A stretch of 33,790 bases of DNA from Deltaproteobacteria bacterium (GTDB taxonomy: Bacteria > Desulfobacterota > Desulfarculia > Adiutricales > JAFDHD01): positions 1 to 33,790 of the forward strand of contig JAFDLS010000012.1 in NCBI GenBank assembly GCA_019306365.1. Direction: 5' to 3'. Shown here piece after piece: positions 1 to 7,683 of this stretch. The translations under genes and the position numbers were made by a program. Positions within the stretch are counted from its first letter, which is position 1. The number at the start of each line of letters is the position of its first letter. The notes below the pieces were generated by a model. The model did not search any database and was not told the origin of the DNA. It worked only from the letters and a program-made list of their open reading frames with translations.

Positions 1-475
1 CCCTTCCGGGCTGGGGATAACCCTGAGGCTGAGTCCCCCGCCTTCCTCGGGCGCTTCCCATTCTTTTTCCGCTCCCGGCCTGAAACCTATGGTCACGATC
101 CGATTTCCCTCGGGACGTTCCACAGTTCCGATAATCATGTCTTCCTCGCTGGTTATATTGATATCGGCCATCTTTTTAGGATACCCCCAAATCTCACGGC
201 CGGCAGCCAGCGGGGCCAGGGTGTTGACCACGATGTACGGAATGTAAAACCTCGCTTTCCCATCTAAAAGGCAGGGGAGGCCCAAAATGACCTCCTCATA
301 TGGCCCCAACTCATTTTCCGTATATTGGATAAGCAGAATGGTAGCCACCGCCGGAGTGGGCAGCTCCAGCCCCTCGGGCAGAATATTCATGGCCGCTTCT
401 TCATCCGTCTCGTAGGTAATACCGATAGCCTCGACGTTGCGGTAATGAATTGGTCAAACGGCCTTTTAACGACAT
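1..475 (-). CDS. Acetoacetate decarboxylase-like protein, frame-disrupted and 3'-truncated by the window edge
   Basis: On the minus strand the frame starting at 447 reads HYRNVEAIGITYETDEEA, then LGPYEEVILGLPCL, FYIPYIVVNTLAP and AAGREIWGYPKKMADI. The last stretch is the acetoacetate decarboxylase (ADC) family signature containing the paired lysines that form the Schiff base in characterised members. A good start lies at 475: a GGGAGG ribosome-binding site precedes an ATG reading MSLKGRLTN, a typical ADC-family N-terminus. That start is one frame off the body, and about 20 residues usually found between these two segments are missing. This points to an internal deletion near 448. The body has no stop through to position 1, so the lesion is recent or an assembly error. 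The C-terminus lies outside the window. ADC relatives decarboxylate beta-keto acids, but many have other or unknown substrates; the substrate here is unknown. Confidence 0.8.
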
Positions 476-615
476 CGAAATTCCTCCCTTAGAACGGGGC
501 GCTGACTTGCTTGGATTCTCGGGACAGGCGGAAAAAAGCCTCCAGACGATTGAAAACTCTTTCTAGATGGATATTACTGTACTGTGTCACCCGCACCTGT
601 TCACGACAACCGAGA

Positions 616-732
616 TTAGGCGGCGTTGGCCGCGTTGATCCAATATGTCCATTCCTTTGCCGTCTGCTGTACGGTTTTGGCTGGAGCGTCCGCCCCTAAA
701 ATTTTTCCAACTGATCTGTTTAGAAGTAAAGG
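616..732 (-). pseudogene. Possible C-terminal remnant of an unidentified gene
   Basis: A 38-codon minus-strand open stretch between two stops ends in KTVQQTAKEWTYWINAANAA and then TAA. Its composition looks like the C-terminal tail of a real protein, but there is no start or ribosome-binding site and the frame is closed upstream by TAA at 733-735. It sits about 140 bp upstream of the ADC-like gene on the same strand, as a truncated upstream neighbour would. The parent family is not recognised. Confidence 0.25.
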
Positions 733-881
733 TTATTAGCAACTGAGTTTACGTTAGTAAAAATTTATTGTTCCTGTTTCCCCAGTAAAAAACATACTAA
801 TAAATCGCGGCTCAGCCTGTCAATAAGTAATCCGGTGTTATATATGTAGTTTTAAAACACGGGTAACACTCCGAAGGTATA

Positions 882-916
882 TTGAGACCTCTGCAAAACT
901 TCGTTCTTTAGCTGAG
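882..916 (-). repeat. Repeat 1 (MITE-like), partial copy a, right end only
   Basis: TTGAGACCTCTGCAAAAC followed by TTCGTTCTTTAGCTGA is the reverse complement of the right end of the repeat seen in full at 16913-17054 and 23888-24063. Only about 35 bp are recognisable, so this is a truncated copy in the opposite orientation. Confidence 0.7.
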
Positions 917-1102
917 ACGACCTTTTGGGCCTTGGATTTTCTCTAATTCGCTGTGCTGGAGGCGGTAAAATCGATTTAATCTTCATTTTTGCCCCATTTT
1001 ATTGGAAAAAAGTTGAATTTAGGTTCATTATTACTTGAATTTAAAGGGCAATCTGAGATACACTATATAAAATTTAACGTATAACATGAATAGGAGGGTT
1101 AA

Positions 1103-1402
1103 ATGGCTAAAAAACCTATGACGAAGAGCGACATTATCGACCAGATTGCCAAAGATGCCTCTATTGCAAAGGTTCAAGCCAAGGCTGCTCTGGAATCTTT
1201 TATCGGAATGTGCAGCAAGGAAGTAAAAGCCGGACGAACTTTTCGTGTAGCGGGACTTGGCAGTTTTATTCTGAAAAAAGCCAAAGCGCGTAAAGGCCGC
1301 AACCCCGCTACAGGCGAGTTGATCAAAATCAAGGCCAGCAAAAGAATGAGCTTCAAGGCTAGTTCGCAGGTCAAGGATTTGTTGAATCCCAAAAAGAAGT
1401 AA
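1103..1402 (+). CDS. HU/IHF-family DNA-binding protein
   Basis: This 99-residue basic protein has the normal length of the HU/IHF family. The N-terminal helices (MTKSDIIDQIAKDASI) precede the beta-arm region with the family signature GRNPATGELIKIKASK at about residues 70-85, including the conserved RNPxTG arm tip. The C-terminus ends in lysines. The start is set by AGGAGG at 1092-1097, just upstream of the ATG. HU-type proteins bend and compact DNA without strict sequence preference, and IHF-like members assist sigma-54 promoters. Whether this one is HU or a more specialised paralogue cannot be told from sequence alone. It is a single-gene unit: a hairpin follows at 1431-1461 and the next gene begins almost 900 bp away. 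Confidence 0.93.
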   Translation: MAKKPMTKSDIIDQIAKDASIAKVQAKAALESFIGMCSKEVKAGRTFRVAGLGSFILKKAKARKGRNPATGELIKIKASKRMSFKASSQVKDLLNPKKK

Positions 1403-1430
1403 CGCGTTTGAGCCGTGGGCTGATGGTACT

Positions 1431-1461
1431 TTTCTATTTTCTTGAGTAAAGAAAATAGAAA
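1431..1461 (+). terminator. A/T-rich hairpin downstream of HU
   Basis: TTTCTATTTTCTT and AAGAAAATAGAAA form a perfect 13-bp stem around the loop GAGTA, 28 bp after the HU stop codon. It has no G/C-rich base and no following T-run, so it is probably a 3' mRNA-end or stability structure rather than a textbook intrinsic terminator. Confidence 0.5.
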
Positions 1462-1689
1462 CAATTAAAACCGAAATACATATCCATATCGCTGACCGGA
1501 CAGGGGAGGCTGTTGAATTACCTTTTCGCATTGGTCTTTCGTTTCCGGCGAGTCAGTATTTTGGGCTGATCCAACTTGCGGTTTTAAAAAAAATATTCCG
1601 GTCAAGACGCTCCTCTATCGTAGTAGAGCATGTGCCCACGGCTACCAAATTTTTTTTTGCATAAGTAAGCTGGAAACGAATCAGGTGGA

Positions 1690-1751
1690 CATCCCTGGCA
1701 TTTTACCATTTCAACGCAATTGTTGTTTTATTGAAATGGATGCCGGGGATG
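1690..1751. repeat. Long imperfect hairpin
   Basis: CATCCCTGGCAT pairs with ATGCCGGGGATG with one mismatched pair, and CCATTTCAA pairs with TTGAAATGG. Together they form a two-part stem of about 21 bp with a 4-nt bulge (1702-1705) and a 16-nt loop. An outer CAGGTG (1682-1687) / CACCTG (1771-1776) pair flanks it. It could be a small structured RNA, a transposon end or a cruciform. No coding potential was seen. Confidence 0.6.
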
Positions 1752-1890
1752 GATAAGTTTATTCTAAATTCACCTGTCTTTTAAAAAAACTGCACAACTG
1801 AAAGAAAAGTTCAATAGAGCGATTCCCATGAATATTTTTCTTTGGCCCTGGAGGTTTGACATAATGTTCAACCAAACCGAAGGCGGCGAT

Positions 1891-2267
1891 TTAGAGCGTT
1901 TGTCATAAATAGGTTCCGTTTGGCCTTGAGCCGGTGGGAGCCATAGAAATATTTAAACCTGGAACGGTGTTTCGAAGAGGGGGAACCTTGACAAATCTTT
2001 TTTTATGAAGATTTGAAGGTTAGGTATGTTTTTTCCAGGAGGTTTAGGCTTACAGTTTATATAGTAATTGCCAGATAGTAATTGCCAGAATTATTTTCCG
2101 TTTGATTGCTAAGCTAAATCAAGCCTCTAACAGCGGCTGACATGATGTCACAGGCGCAATTACATGATGTTTTGGCGTTTGTCGTATGGTGGCTTGGGAG
2201 AAAGGCCAAAACTATATCCCTTCCTGCCGCAAGGCCAAGCGGAACTTATTTATGACAAACGCTCTAA
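1891..2267. mobile_element. Repeat 2 (MITE-like) copy A with 38-bp terminal inverted repeats
   Basis: The left end begins TTAGAGCGTTTGTCATAAAT and continues to 1928. The right end, read on the minus strand, gives the same 38 bases apart from two positions (2230-2267). The element is 377 bp and has no transposase frame. Its right part (about 2060-2267) matches copy B at 19471-19664 in inverse orientation, including the sub-block bounded by GCGTTTGTC and GACAAACGC (2175-2263). An internal 8-bp inverted repeat CAAATCTT/AAGATTTG lies at 1992-2015. These traits suggest a non-autonomous transposable element mobilised by an enzyme encoded elsewhere. No target-site duplication is obvious. Confidence 0.75.
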
Positions 2268-2292
2268 GCCTTATTTTTAAAGATGCAGGGCC

Positions 2293-4080
2293 ATGGTTGA
2301 AACGGACATCATGCAGTATTCCCCGGTAGCTCAATTCGCTATCGGAACGGATCATAAAATCACTCGCTGGAACCGTGCCTGTGAATTACTGACTGGGCGT
2401 TCAGCCGAGGAGATGATCGGAACCGACAGGCATTGGGAACCGTTTTACCCCAATAGGCGGCCGATGTTAGCGGACCTGATTGTGGAACATGACCGGCTGG
2501 GTATCTTAAAACTTTACGGGGAAAAAAAGGTCGCGCGATCAAAAGTAATTCCGCACGCCTGGGAGTCATCAAGCTTTTTTGAAAACGTCGGCGGGCAAGA
2601 ACGCTACCTTCAGTTTCTGGCCGCCCCCATTTTTGACGTCAAGGGCAACATATCAGGGGCGTTAGAAACCTTCCTGGATATCACGGAACAGAAGCATTTC
2701 GAACAGGCTCTTATGCAATCAGAAGAGGGTTATCGCATTCTGGCTGAAAATGTTCCTGACGGGGTGGCGCTTATGCAGGGGGGCGTCTACGTTTTAGTGA
2801 ATCAGGCTTTCGCGCTTCTGTTTGGTTACAATCACCCGGAGCAGCTTATCGGAAAACAGACTAACACGCCTATTGCCCATGAACATAAAGAGCTGTTCAC
2901 TAAAACACTGCAGGCGATTGAGTCGGGAGAACCACACGAAAAGATCCTCAGATGGCGATGTATCACCCGGGACGGCCGCGAGATCTGGGTAGAGGGGCAT
3001 CCCAATTTCGTTAAATGGAAAAACAAGCCCGCCGTGTTGTCGACCGTCATTGACATCACCGAAACCAGATCTCGAGAGGCCGCCATGCAGGAGGAAGCTC
3101 AGCGTCTGAGGCGGGAAAATATCCAACTGAAATCTACTGCAAGTGACCGCTATAAATTTCGAAATATTGTCGGCAAGAGTCAGGTCATGCAGGATGTTTA
3201 CGACCTGATCTTAAAAGCCGCATCCAGCGATGCGAACGTGATTGTCTATGGGGAGTCGGGAACCGGTAAGGAGCTGGTGGCTCGAGCCATCCATGATATA
3301 AGTGACTGCCGGTCTAACTCTTTTGTGGCGGTTAACTGCGGCGCTATTCCTGAAAACCTTTTGGAGAGGGAGTTCTTCGGGCACAAGAAAGGGGCCTTTA
3401 CAGGCGCGCATAAGGACACCGGCGGCTTTTTGGATCAGGCTGACGGCGGCACTTTATTCCTGGACGAAGTGGGGGAACTGAGCGTCAATTTACAGGTCAA
3501 GCTGCTGCGGGCTATTGAAGACGGCGAGTATACGCCGGTTGGGGGCAACAAGTCTAAAAGGTCGAATTTCAGGATAATAGCGGCCACACTAAAAAACCTG
3601 GTGGAACAGGTGCGGAAAGGCCATATGAGGGAAGATTTTTTCTATAGAATTCATATCATCCCCATACAGGTGCCTCCCTTGAGAGACCGCATGGAAGATA
3701 TTCCATTTTTGGTGGATTATTTTCTGCAGTCCTCTGACGCGAATGAGAAGCTCGTTACCATTCCGCCCGCGATCATGAAGGCCCTGTACAATTATGACTG
3801 GCCCGGAAATGTGAGGGAGCTTCAAAACGCCCTGTCCCGTTACTTGGTCGTCGGACGCCTCGATTTTATACATTCAGAGGACACTTCAGTCGACGCCGGT
3901 GAAGATGTTTTAGAGGAGATTGGGGTTGCCAACCTCAAGTCCGCGGTCGAGCGTCTTGAAAGAAGCATCATTTCCGATGCGCTCAAGCAGACGAACTGGA
4001 ACCGAACCAAAGCGGCCTCCTTACTGGGCATCCCTCGCAAGACTCTTTTCAGGAAGATGAAGAAGATAGGGATACAATGA
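2293..4080 (+). CDS. PAS-domain sigma-54-dependent transcriptional activator (likely TRAP operon regulator)
   Basis: The 595-residue protein has two N-terminal PAS-type domains (about residues 8-135 and 145-260) and a short coiled linker. A complete AAA+ sigma-54 activator domain follows: Walker A GESGTGKE at 320-327, the sigma-54-contact loop GAFTGA at 367-372, Walker B GGTLFLDE at 385-392, and YDWPGNVREL near 501-510. A Fis-type helix-turn-helix closes the protein (about 568-592). There is no receiver domain, so it probably senses a small molecule or redox cue through the PAS domains. No strong ribosome-binding site precedes the ATG; the internal ATG at 2311 is an alternative start. The next genes are a TRAP transporter behind a canonical sigma-54 promoter with paired upstream sites, which makes that operon the likely target. 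Confidence 0.92.
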   Translation: MVETDIMQYSPVAQFAIGTDHKITRWNRACELLTGRSAEEMIGTDRHWEPFYPNRRPMLADLIVEHDRLGILKLYGEKKVARSKVIPHAWESSSFFENVGGQERYLQFLAAPIFDVKGNISGALETFLDITEQKHFEQALMQSEEGYRILAENVPDGVALMQGGVYVLVNQAFALLFGYNHPEQLIGKQTNTPIAHEHKELFTKTLQAIESGEPHEKILRWRCITRDGREIWVEGHPNFVKWKNKPAVLSTVIDITETRSREAAMQEEAQRLRRENIQLKSTASDRYKFRNIVGKSQVMQDVYDLILKAASSDANVIVYGESGTGKELVARAIHDISDCRSNSFVAVNCGAIPENLLEREFFGHKKGAFTGAHKDTGGFLDQADGGTLFLDEVGELSVNLQVKLLRAIEDGEYTPVGGNKSKRSNFRIIAATLKNLVEQVRKGHMREDFFYRIHIIPIQVPPLRDRMEDIPFLVDYFLQSSDANEKLVTIPPAIMKALYNYDWPGNVRELQNALSRYLVVGRLDFIHSEDTSVDAGEDVLEEIGVANLKSAVERLERSIISDALKQTNWNRTKAASLLGIPRKTLFRKMKKIGIQ

Positions 4081-4087
4081 CCCTGTT

Positions 4088-4104
4088 TGGACGTTTTTGT
4101 CCCA
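4088..4104. promoter_or_regulatory. Upstream activator site 1 (GGAC-N6-GTCC)
   Basis: TGGACGTTTTTGTCCCA contains the inverted repeat GGAC-N6-GTCC (4089-4102), starting 8 bp after the activator stop codon. The identical 17-mer recurs at 4159-4175. It lies about 175 bp upstream of the -24 element, as expected for an enhancer of a sigma-54 activator. Confidence 0.75.
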
Positions 4105-4158
4105 TTATTTTTTAATTAATATTATTAAATATCTAAGCCTTTAGTTAAAATATTTTGC

Positions 4159-4175
4159 TGGACGTTTTTGTCCCA
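4159..4175. promoter_or_regulatory. Upstream activator site 2 (GGAC-N6-GTCC)
   Basis: This is an exact second copy of the 17-mer at 4088-4104, 71 bp downstream of it (close to seven helical turns). It lies about 104 bp upstream of the -24 element. Each copy is followed by a TTTTTAATTAATA stretch (about 4108 and 4206), so the block looks like an old duplication. The AT-rich parts could help DNA bending by IHF/HU. Confidence 0.75.
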
Positions 4176-4261
4176 CCTTTGTTCGCTTTTTTCCTTCTCA
4201 TTCATTTTTAATTAATAATATTTCAAATTAATACAGCTTGTTAGTCGTTGCAACAAAGACG

Positions 4262-4277
4262 TGGCACGCATGTTGCC
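4262..4277 (+). promoter_or_regulatory. Sigma-54 (-24/-12) promoter of the TRAP operon
   Basis: TGGCACGCATGTTGCC matches the sigma-54 consensus TGGCACG-N4-TTGC, with exactly ten bases between the invariant GG (4263-4264) and GC (4275-4276). Transcription would start near 4288, leaving a leader of about 57 nt before dctP. Confidence 0.9.
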
Positions 4278-4344
4278 CTTTCAATAGCTGGCTAAATGCG
4301 TTTTTCTTTTAAAACGCAAACAAAATTGAAAGGGGGATCGCAAG

Positions 4345-5421
4345 ATGAGAAAAATTTTTTTTCTGTCAACATTAATTTTATTAATGGCTTGCTTTTTATT
4401 CAGCGGTTTCGGTCAAGGCTCAGCCCTTGCCGCTTCCAAGCAAAAAAACTACGAGTTAAGTTTCACCAGTAACTACATGGACAAGCACCCCACGGTAAGA
4501 AACGCCTTTATACCCTGGGCGAAAGAGGTGGAGAACCTTAGCCAGGGACGGTTAAAAATAACCTATTTTAATCCCAATACACTGGCGCCCGCAAAGGACG
4601 CGTATGATTCCACATTAAATGGAGTTCTTGATATTGGCGCGTGTTATTGCGGTTTTAATCCAGGCAAATTCCCGGTGAGCGACGTTATGGAGTTACCTCT
4701 GATCGTTCCGGGCGCTGAGGCGGGCAGCCTGGTAACCTGGGATCTGTATAATAAATTCCCCGAGTGGCAGGCTCAATATAAGGATGTAAAGATGCTGTGG
4801 CAGTGGTCGAGCGCCACTTATCAAATCCACACCACCAAAAAGCTGATTCAAAAACCCAGCGACTTGAAAGGGTTGAAGATCATCGGCTGGAGCCCCATAC
4901 TTCTTGAAATTTTAAAAGCGTTAGGGGCAAACCCCATGCATATCTCTCCGACCGATACCTATCTGGCCCTGCAGCGAGGCATGGCGGACGGCGTTGTTTG
5001 CCCGCTGGCCCCGGTCAGATCCTACAAGATCAGCGATGCCACGAAATACCATACCATTATTGACCTGAACGTCGGTCCTTTCTGGGCGGGCATCAATAAG
5101 GACCTGTGGAATGATCTTCCGGCAGACCTTAAAAAGATTCTCGATGAAACAACCGGCGTGAAAATGGCCAGGGCGAGTGGAAAGACTCTGGACGACGGAG
5201 CCGCTGAGGACGCTCAGTGGATGAAATCCAAGGGACATAAGTTCTACGTGGTCCCGGAGCAGGATAAAAAAGAATGGTACGCGAAGATTGAATACATGCA
5301 TCAGGACTGGGTGAAGAAGATGGAAGCCAAGGGCTGCAAGAACGCTCAGGCTATCCTGGATGAAGCTGTCAGGTTGGGCAAGGAGTACGCAAAAACCACA
5401 GGCAGAGGCTATGTAGATTAG
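4345..5421 (+). CDS. dctP: TRAP transporter substrate-binding protein (DctP family)
   Basis: The 358-residue protein has a Sec-type signal peptide (MRKIFFLSTLILLMACFLF, probable cleavage after ALA near residue 30), giving a periplasmic binding protein of normal DctP length. Family features include the WAKEVENLSQGRLKITYF region, the KPSDLKGLKI segment, and the GMADGV stretch before the hinge. GAAAGGGGG lies upstream of the ATG. DctP delivers a solute, usually an organic acid, to the DctQM membrane complex. The substrate cannot be read from sequence. It is the first gene after the sigma-54 promoter and is followed by a hairpin before dctQM, an arrangement that often yields more binding protein than permease. 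Confidence 0.93.
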   Translation: MRKIFFLSTLILLMACFLFSGFGQGSALAASKQKNYELSFTSNYMDKHPTVRNAFIPWAKEVENLSQGRLKITYFNPNTLAPAKDAYDSTLNGVLDIGACYCGFNPGKFPVSDVMELPLIVPGAEAGSLVTWDLYNKFPEWQAQYKDVKMLWQWSSATYQIHTTKKLIQKPSDLKGLKIIGWSPILLEILKALGANPMHISPTDTYLALQRGMADGVVCPLAPVRSYKISDATKYHTIIDLNVGPFWAGINKDLWNDLPADLKKILDETTGVKMARASGKTLDDGAAEDAQWMKSKGHKFYVVPEQDKKEWYAKIEYMHQDWVKKMEAKGCKNAQAILDEAVRLGKEYAKTTGRGYVD

Positions 5422-5434
5422 GGATTCCCCTTGA

Positions 5435-5482
5435 GTGAGCCTGCGGATGTATTTTTCCTCCTTGTTTTAACCGCAGGTTCAC
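5435..5482 (+). promoter_or_regulatory. Intercistronic hairpin between dctP and dctQM
   Basis: GTGAGCCTGCGG (5435-5446) pairs with CCGCAGGTTCAC (5471-5482) over 12 bp with one G-T wobble. It probably stabilises the dctP message or causes partial termination, so the binding protein is made in excess. Confidence 0.6.
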
Positions 5483-5575
5483 TTTCAAACCGAATTGAAC
5501 CGGGAGTAAAAAATGGGTACCCGAATTTTGACCGCAGATAAAAGCTCGGCCATCAATTCAAATAAAGGATACACG

Positions 5576-7474
5576 ATGATTGATGCGTGGATAGATGCAA
5601 TCGTGCGTCTTCTTGAAAAGATAATTACCCCTATAAGCCGGAAGCTGGATACTCTCAGCGCCCTGATGGCGGGCATCATGTCCATCCCAATCTTCTTTGA
5701 TGTCCTGGCTCGCTTAATTTTTGGCAAATCCATTCCGGGAATCATCGAACTTGAAGAGTTCATGATGGTCCTGATCGTATTTCTCGCGCTGGCTTTTACT
5801 CAAATACAAAAAGAGCACGTGGATATAAACCTGGTTTTTTCAAGGTTTCCCAAGTGGGTCCAGAACCTCATTGAAACCTTCAATTACTCGATCTGCCTGA
5901 TTGTGTTTTCTTTGATGAGCTGGCAGACCGTTATCCAGGTGATAAAAAAGTTCGGGGAGGTCAGCTTTTCCCTGGGAATCCCGATTTCCATTTTTCTGGG
6001 AGTTGCCGCGTTCGGCGTCATACTGCTTACCATTGTCCTTTTAGCCGATCTTTTAAGATCTATTTCCGTGGTCATCAAAGAAGGAAAATGGCTCGGGCTG
6101 ATGGTTGCTTTCTCCCTGGCCGCGCTTCTCCTGGCCTCACCGTTTCTCATTAAGATGCTGCCCGGCCGTTTCGGCGGGCTTTCGTTAGGCATGATCGGGA
6201 TGGTTCTCCTCTTCATACTGCTTCTGCTCAAAATGCCGATTGGATACGCGATGGCCGTGACTGGATTTTTGGGGATGCTCATCATTAGCAAAAAGGTGGC
6301 GGCCCCCCTCAGCATTCTGGGTATCGCGCCTTATCATTCCACTGCTTCTTTTATCATGGCCGTGGTGCCGCTGTTCATCCTTATGGGCGAGTTGGCCTTC
6401 TACAGCGGGATCAGTAAAGACCTTTTTGACGCCGCCAATAAATGGCTGGGCCGATTGCCAGGCGGTCTTTCCATGGCTTCGGTCGCGGGATGCGCCGGGT
6501 TTGCGGCCGTCTGCGGAGACAGCATGTCCACCGCCGTCACCATGGGCGCGGTGTCTTTACCTGAAATGGAAAAGAAGAAATACAGCCCCAGCCTGGCTAC
6601 GGGCAGCTTGGCTGCCGGCGGCACGCTGGGCATTTTAATACCGCCGAGCGTGGGGTTTATATTCTACGCCATCATTACCGAGGAATCCGTGGGGAAACTC
6701 TTTATCGCGGGCATACTCCCCGGTCTGCTCCTCGCGACCCTGTTTATGCTGAGCATTTTCCTTATGGCTCTGTATAAGCCGCAGATGGCTCCCCGCGGCG
6801 ACAGGACCTCCTTCGAGGAAAAATTAATTTCCTTAAAAGGCGTCATTCCCATGCTCCTGTTGTTTTTCCTGATTCTGGGTGGAATACTGGGAGGCATTTT
6901 CAGCCCCACCGAGGGCGGCGGTATCGGCGCGGTGGGCGCCTTTCTTTACGCTTTGGCCAGAAGACGAATCTCGAAGGAAAACCTGATGGCCGCGTTAAAG
7001 GAAACCGCCAAACTGACAACCAAACTCCTGTTTATCTTAATCGGCGTGGGTATCCTGGGTTATTTCCTGGCTGCTACCCGCCTACCTTTCATTTTGTCGG
7101 ACGTCGTAACCGGGCTCCCGTTCGGCCGTCATGTCATCCTCGGGGCGGTGCTTTTGCTTTTCATCGTCCTGGGCTGTTTGATGAACGTTATTCCCATGAT
7201 TCTGCTCACCCTGCCGGCAATTTTCCCTTCTATCATCGCGTTGGGATTCGATCCGATCTGGTTCGGCGTGGTGACGGTGATCGTGATGGAAATGGGTCAG
7301 ATTACCCCGCCCATTGGCGTGAATGTATTCGCCTTGAGCAGCGTGGCAACGGAGGTGCCTCTGGAAACCATTTTCAAGGGTGTTTTACCCTTTTTCGTGT
7401 GTATGGTCCTTTGTGTAATTATTCTTATCATCTTCCCGCAGATCGCGACATTTTTACCCAATCTGCTTTTTTAA
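5576..7474 (+). CDS. TRAP transporter permease, fused small and large subunits (DctQM)
   Basis: This is one polypeptide of about 632 residues. The N-terminal ~175 residues look like DctQ: four hydrophobic helices, with IELEEFMMVLIVFLALAF and the QKEHVDINLVF segment. The rest is DctM: many helices, GSLAAGGTLGILIPPSVGF, FIAGILPGLLLA, and a second inverted-repeat half with MGQITPPIGVNVFALSS. I place the start at 5576, where AAAGGA precedes ATG and the protein begins just before the first helix. An in-frame ATG at 5513 would add 21 hydrophilic residues and also has a possible GGGAG site. The protein imports the DctP-bound solute using the Na+ or H+ gradient. Fused QM proteins are a known TRAP variant. 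Confidence 0.92.
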   Translation: MIDAWIDAIVRLLEKIITPISRKLDTLSALMAGIMSIPIFFDVLARLIFGKSIPGIIELEEFMMVLIVFLALAFTQIQKEHVDINLVFSRFPKWVQNLIETFNYSICLIVFSLMSWQTVIQVIKKFGEVSFSLGIPISIFLGVAAFGVILLTIVLLADLLRSISVVIKEGKWLGLMVAFSLAALLLASPFLIKMLPGRFGGLSLGMIGMVLLFILLLLKMPIGYAMAVTGFLGMLIISKKVAAPLSILGIAPYHSTASFIMAVVPLFILMGELAFYSGISKDLFDAANKWLGRLPGGLSMASVAGCAGFAAVCGDSMSTAVTMGAVSLPEMEKKKYSPSLATGSLAAGGTLGILIPPSVGFIFYAIITEESVGKLFIAGILPGLLLATLFMLSIFLMALYKPQMAPRGDRTSFEEKLISLKGVIPMLLLFFLILGGILGGIFSPTEGGGIGAVGAFLYALARRRISKENLMAALKETAKLTTKLLFILIGVGILGYFLAATRLPFILSDVVTGLPFGRHVILGAVLLLFIVLGCLMNVIPMILLTLPAIFPSIIALGFDPIWFGVVTVIVMEMGQITPPIGVNVFALSSVATEVPLETIFKGVLPFFVCMVLCVIILIIFPQIATFLPNLLF

Positions 7475-7500
7475 CAGCGGGTTCAGGGAATAGGTATGAA

Positions 7501-7620
7501 TGAGACCTCTGCAAAACCAGTAATTTTGTTGAAATCGCGGAAGGCGAAAATTTAACCCGCAGGAATATTACTAATATTTCGAGGACTTAAATTTGAGCCT
7601 GACAAAGAGGTCAGGTCTCG
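7501..7620 (+). repeat. Repeat 1 (MITE-like) copy b, degenerate right end
   Basis: The left end TGAGACCTCTGCAAAAC and the core (GTTGAAATCGCGGAAGGCGA ... AACCCGCAGGAATATTAC ... TTTCGAGGACTTAA) match the copies at 16913 and 23888. The right terminal repeat has decayed to GAGGTCAGGTCTCG. It lies between dctQM and the phosphodiesterase gene. Confidence 0.85.
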
Positions 7621-7683
7621 AATGGGATTTAAATAAAACAATTGATTTTAGGCTGTTATTGTCGTCAAGGAGGTTTCGTTAAA

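Larger units (their letters stand above)
476..1102. other. Intergenic region upstream of HU
   Basis: About 630 bp lie between the ADC-like gene and the HU gene. It contains the possible gene remnant at 616-732, one partial repeat-1 copy at 882-916, and AT-rich DNA before the HU gene. A TATATAA box at 1064-1070 could be a -10 element, but no convincing -35 sits at the right distance. Short open frames here, such as a 62-codon one at 511-699, have no family resemblance and no good ribosome-binding site. Confidence 0.5.
1403..2292. other. 890-bp intergenic region between HU and the sigma-54 activator
   Basis: It holds the hairpins at 1431-1461 and 1690-1751 and the repeat-2 element at 1891-2267, which ends 25 bp before the activator gene. 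No open frame here resembles a protein. Any promoter of the activator must lie inside or very close to the repeat element. Confidence 0.6.

Noticed and set aside
511-699. 62-codon open frame on the plus strand
   Set aside because: Arg/Cys-rich sequence with no family resemblance, no good ribosome-binding site, and overlap with a more protein-like minus-strand remnant.
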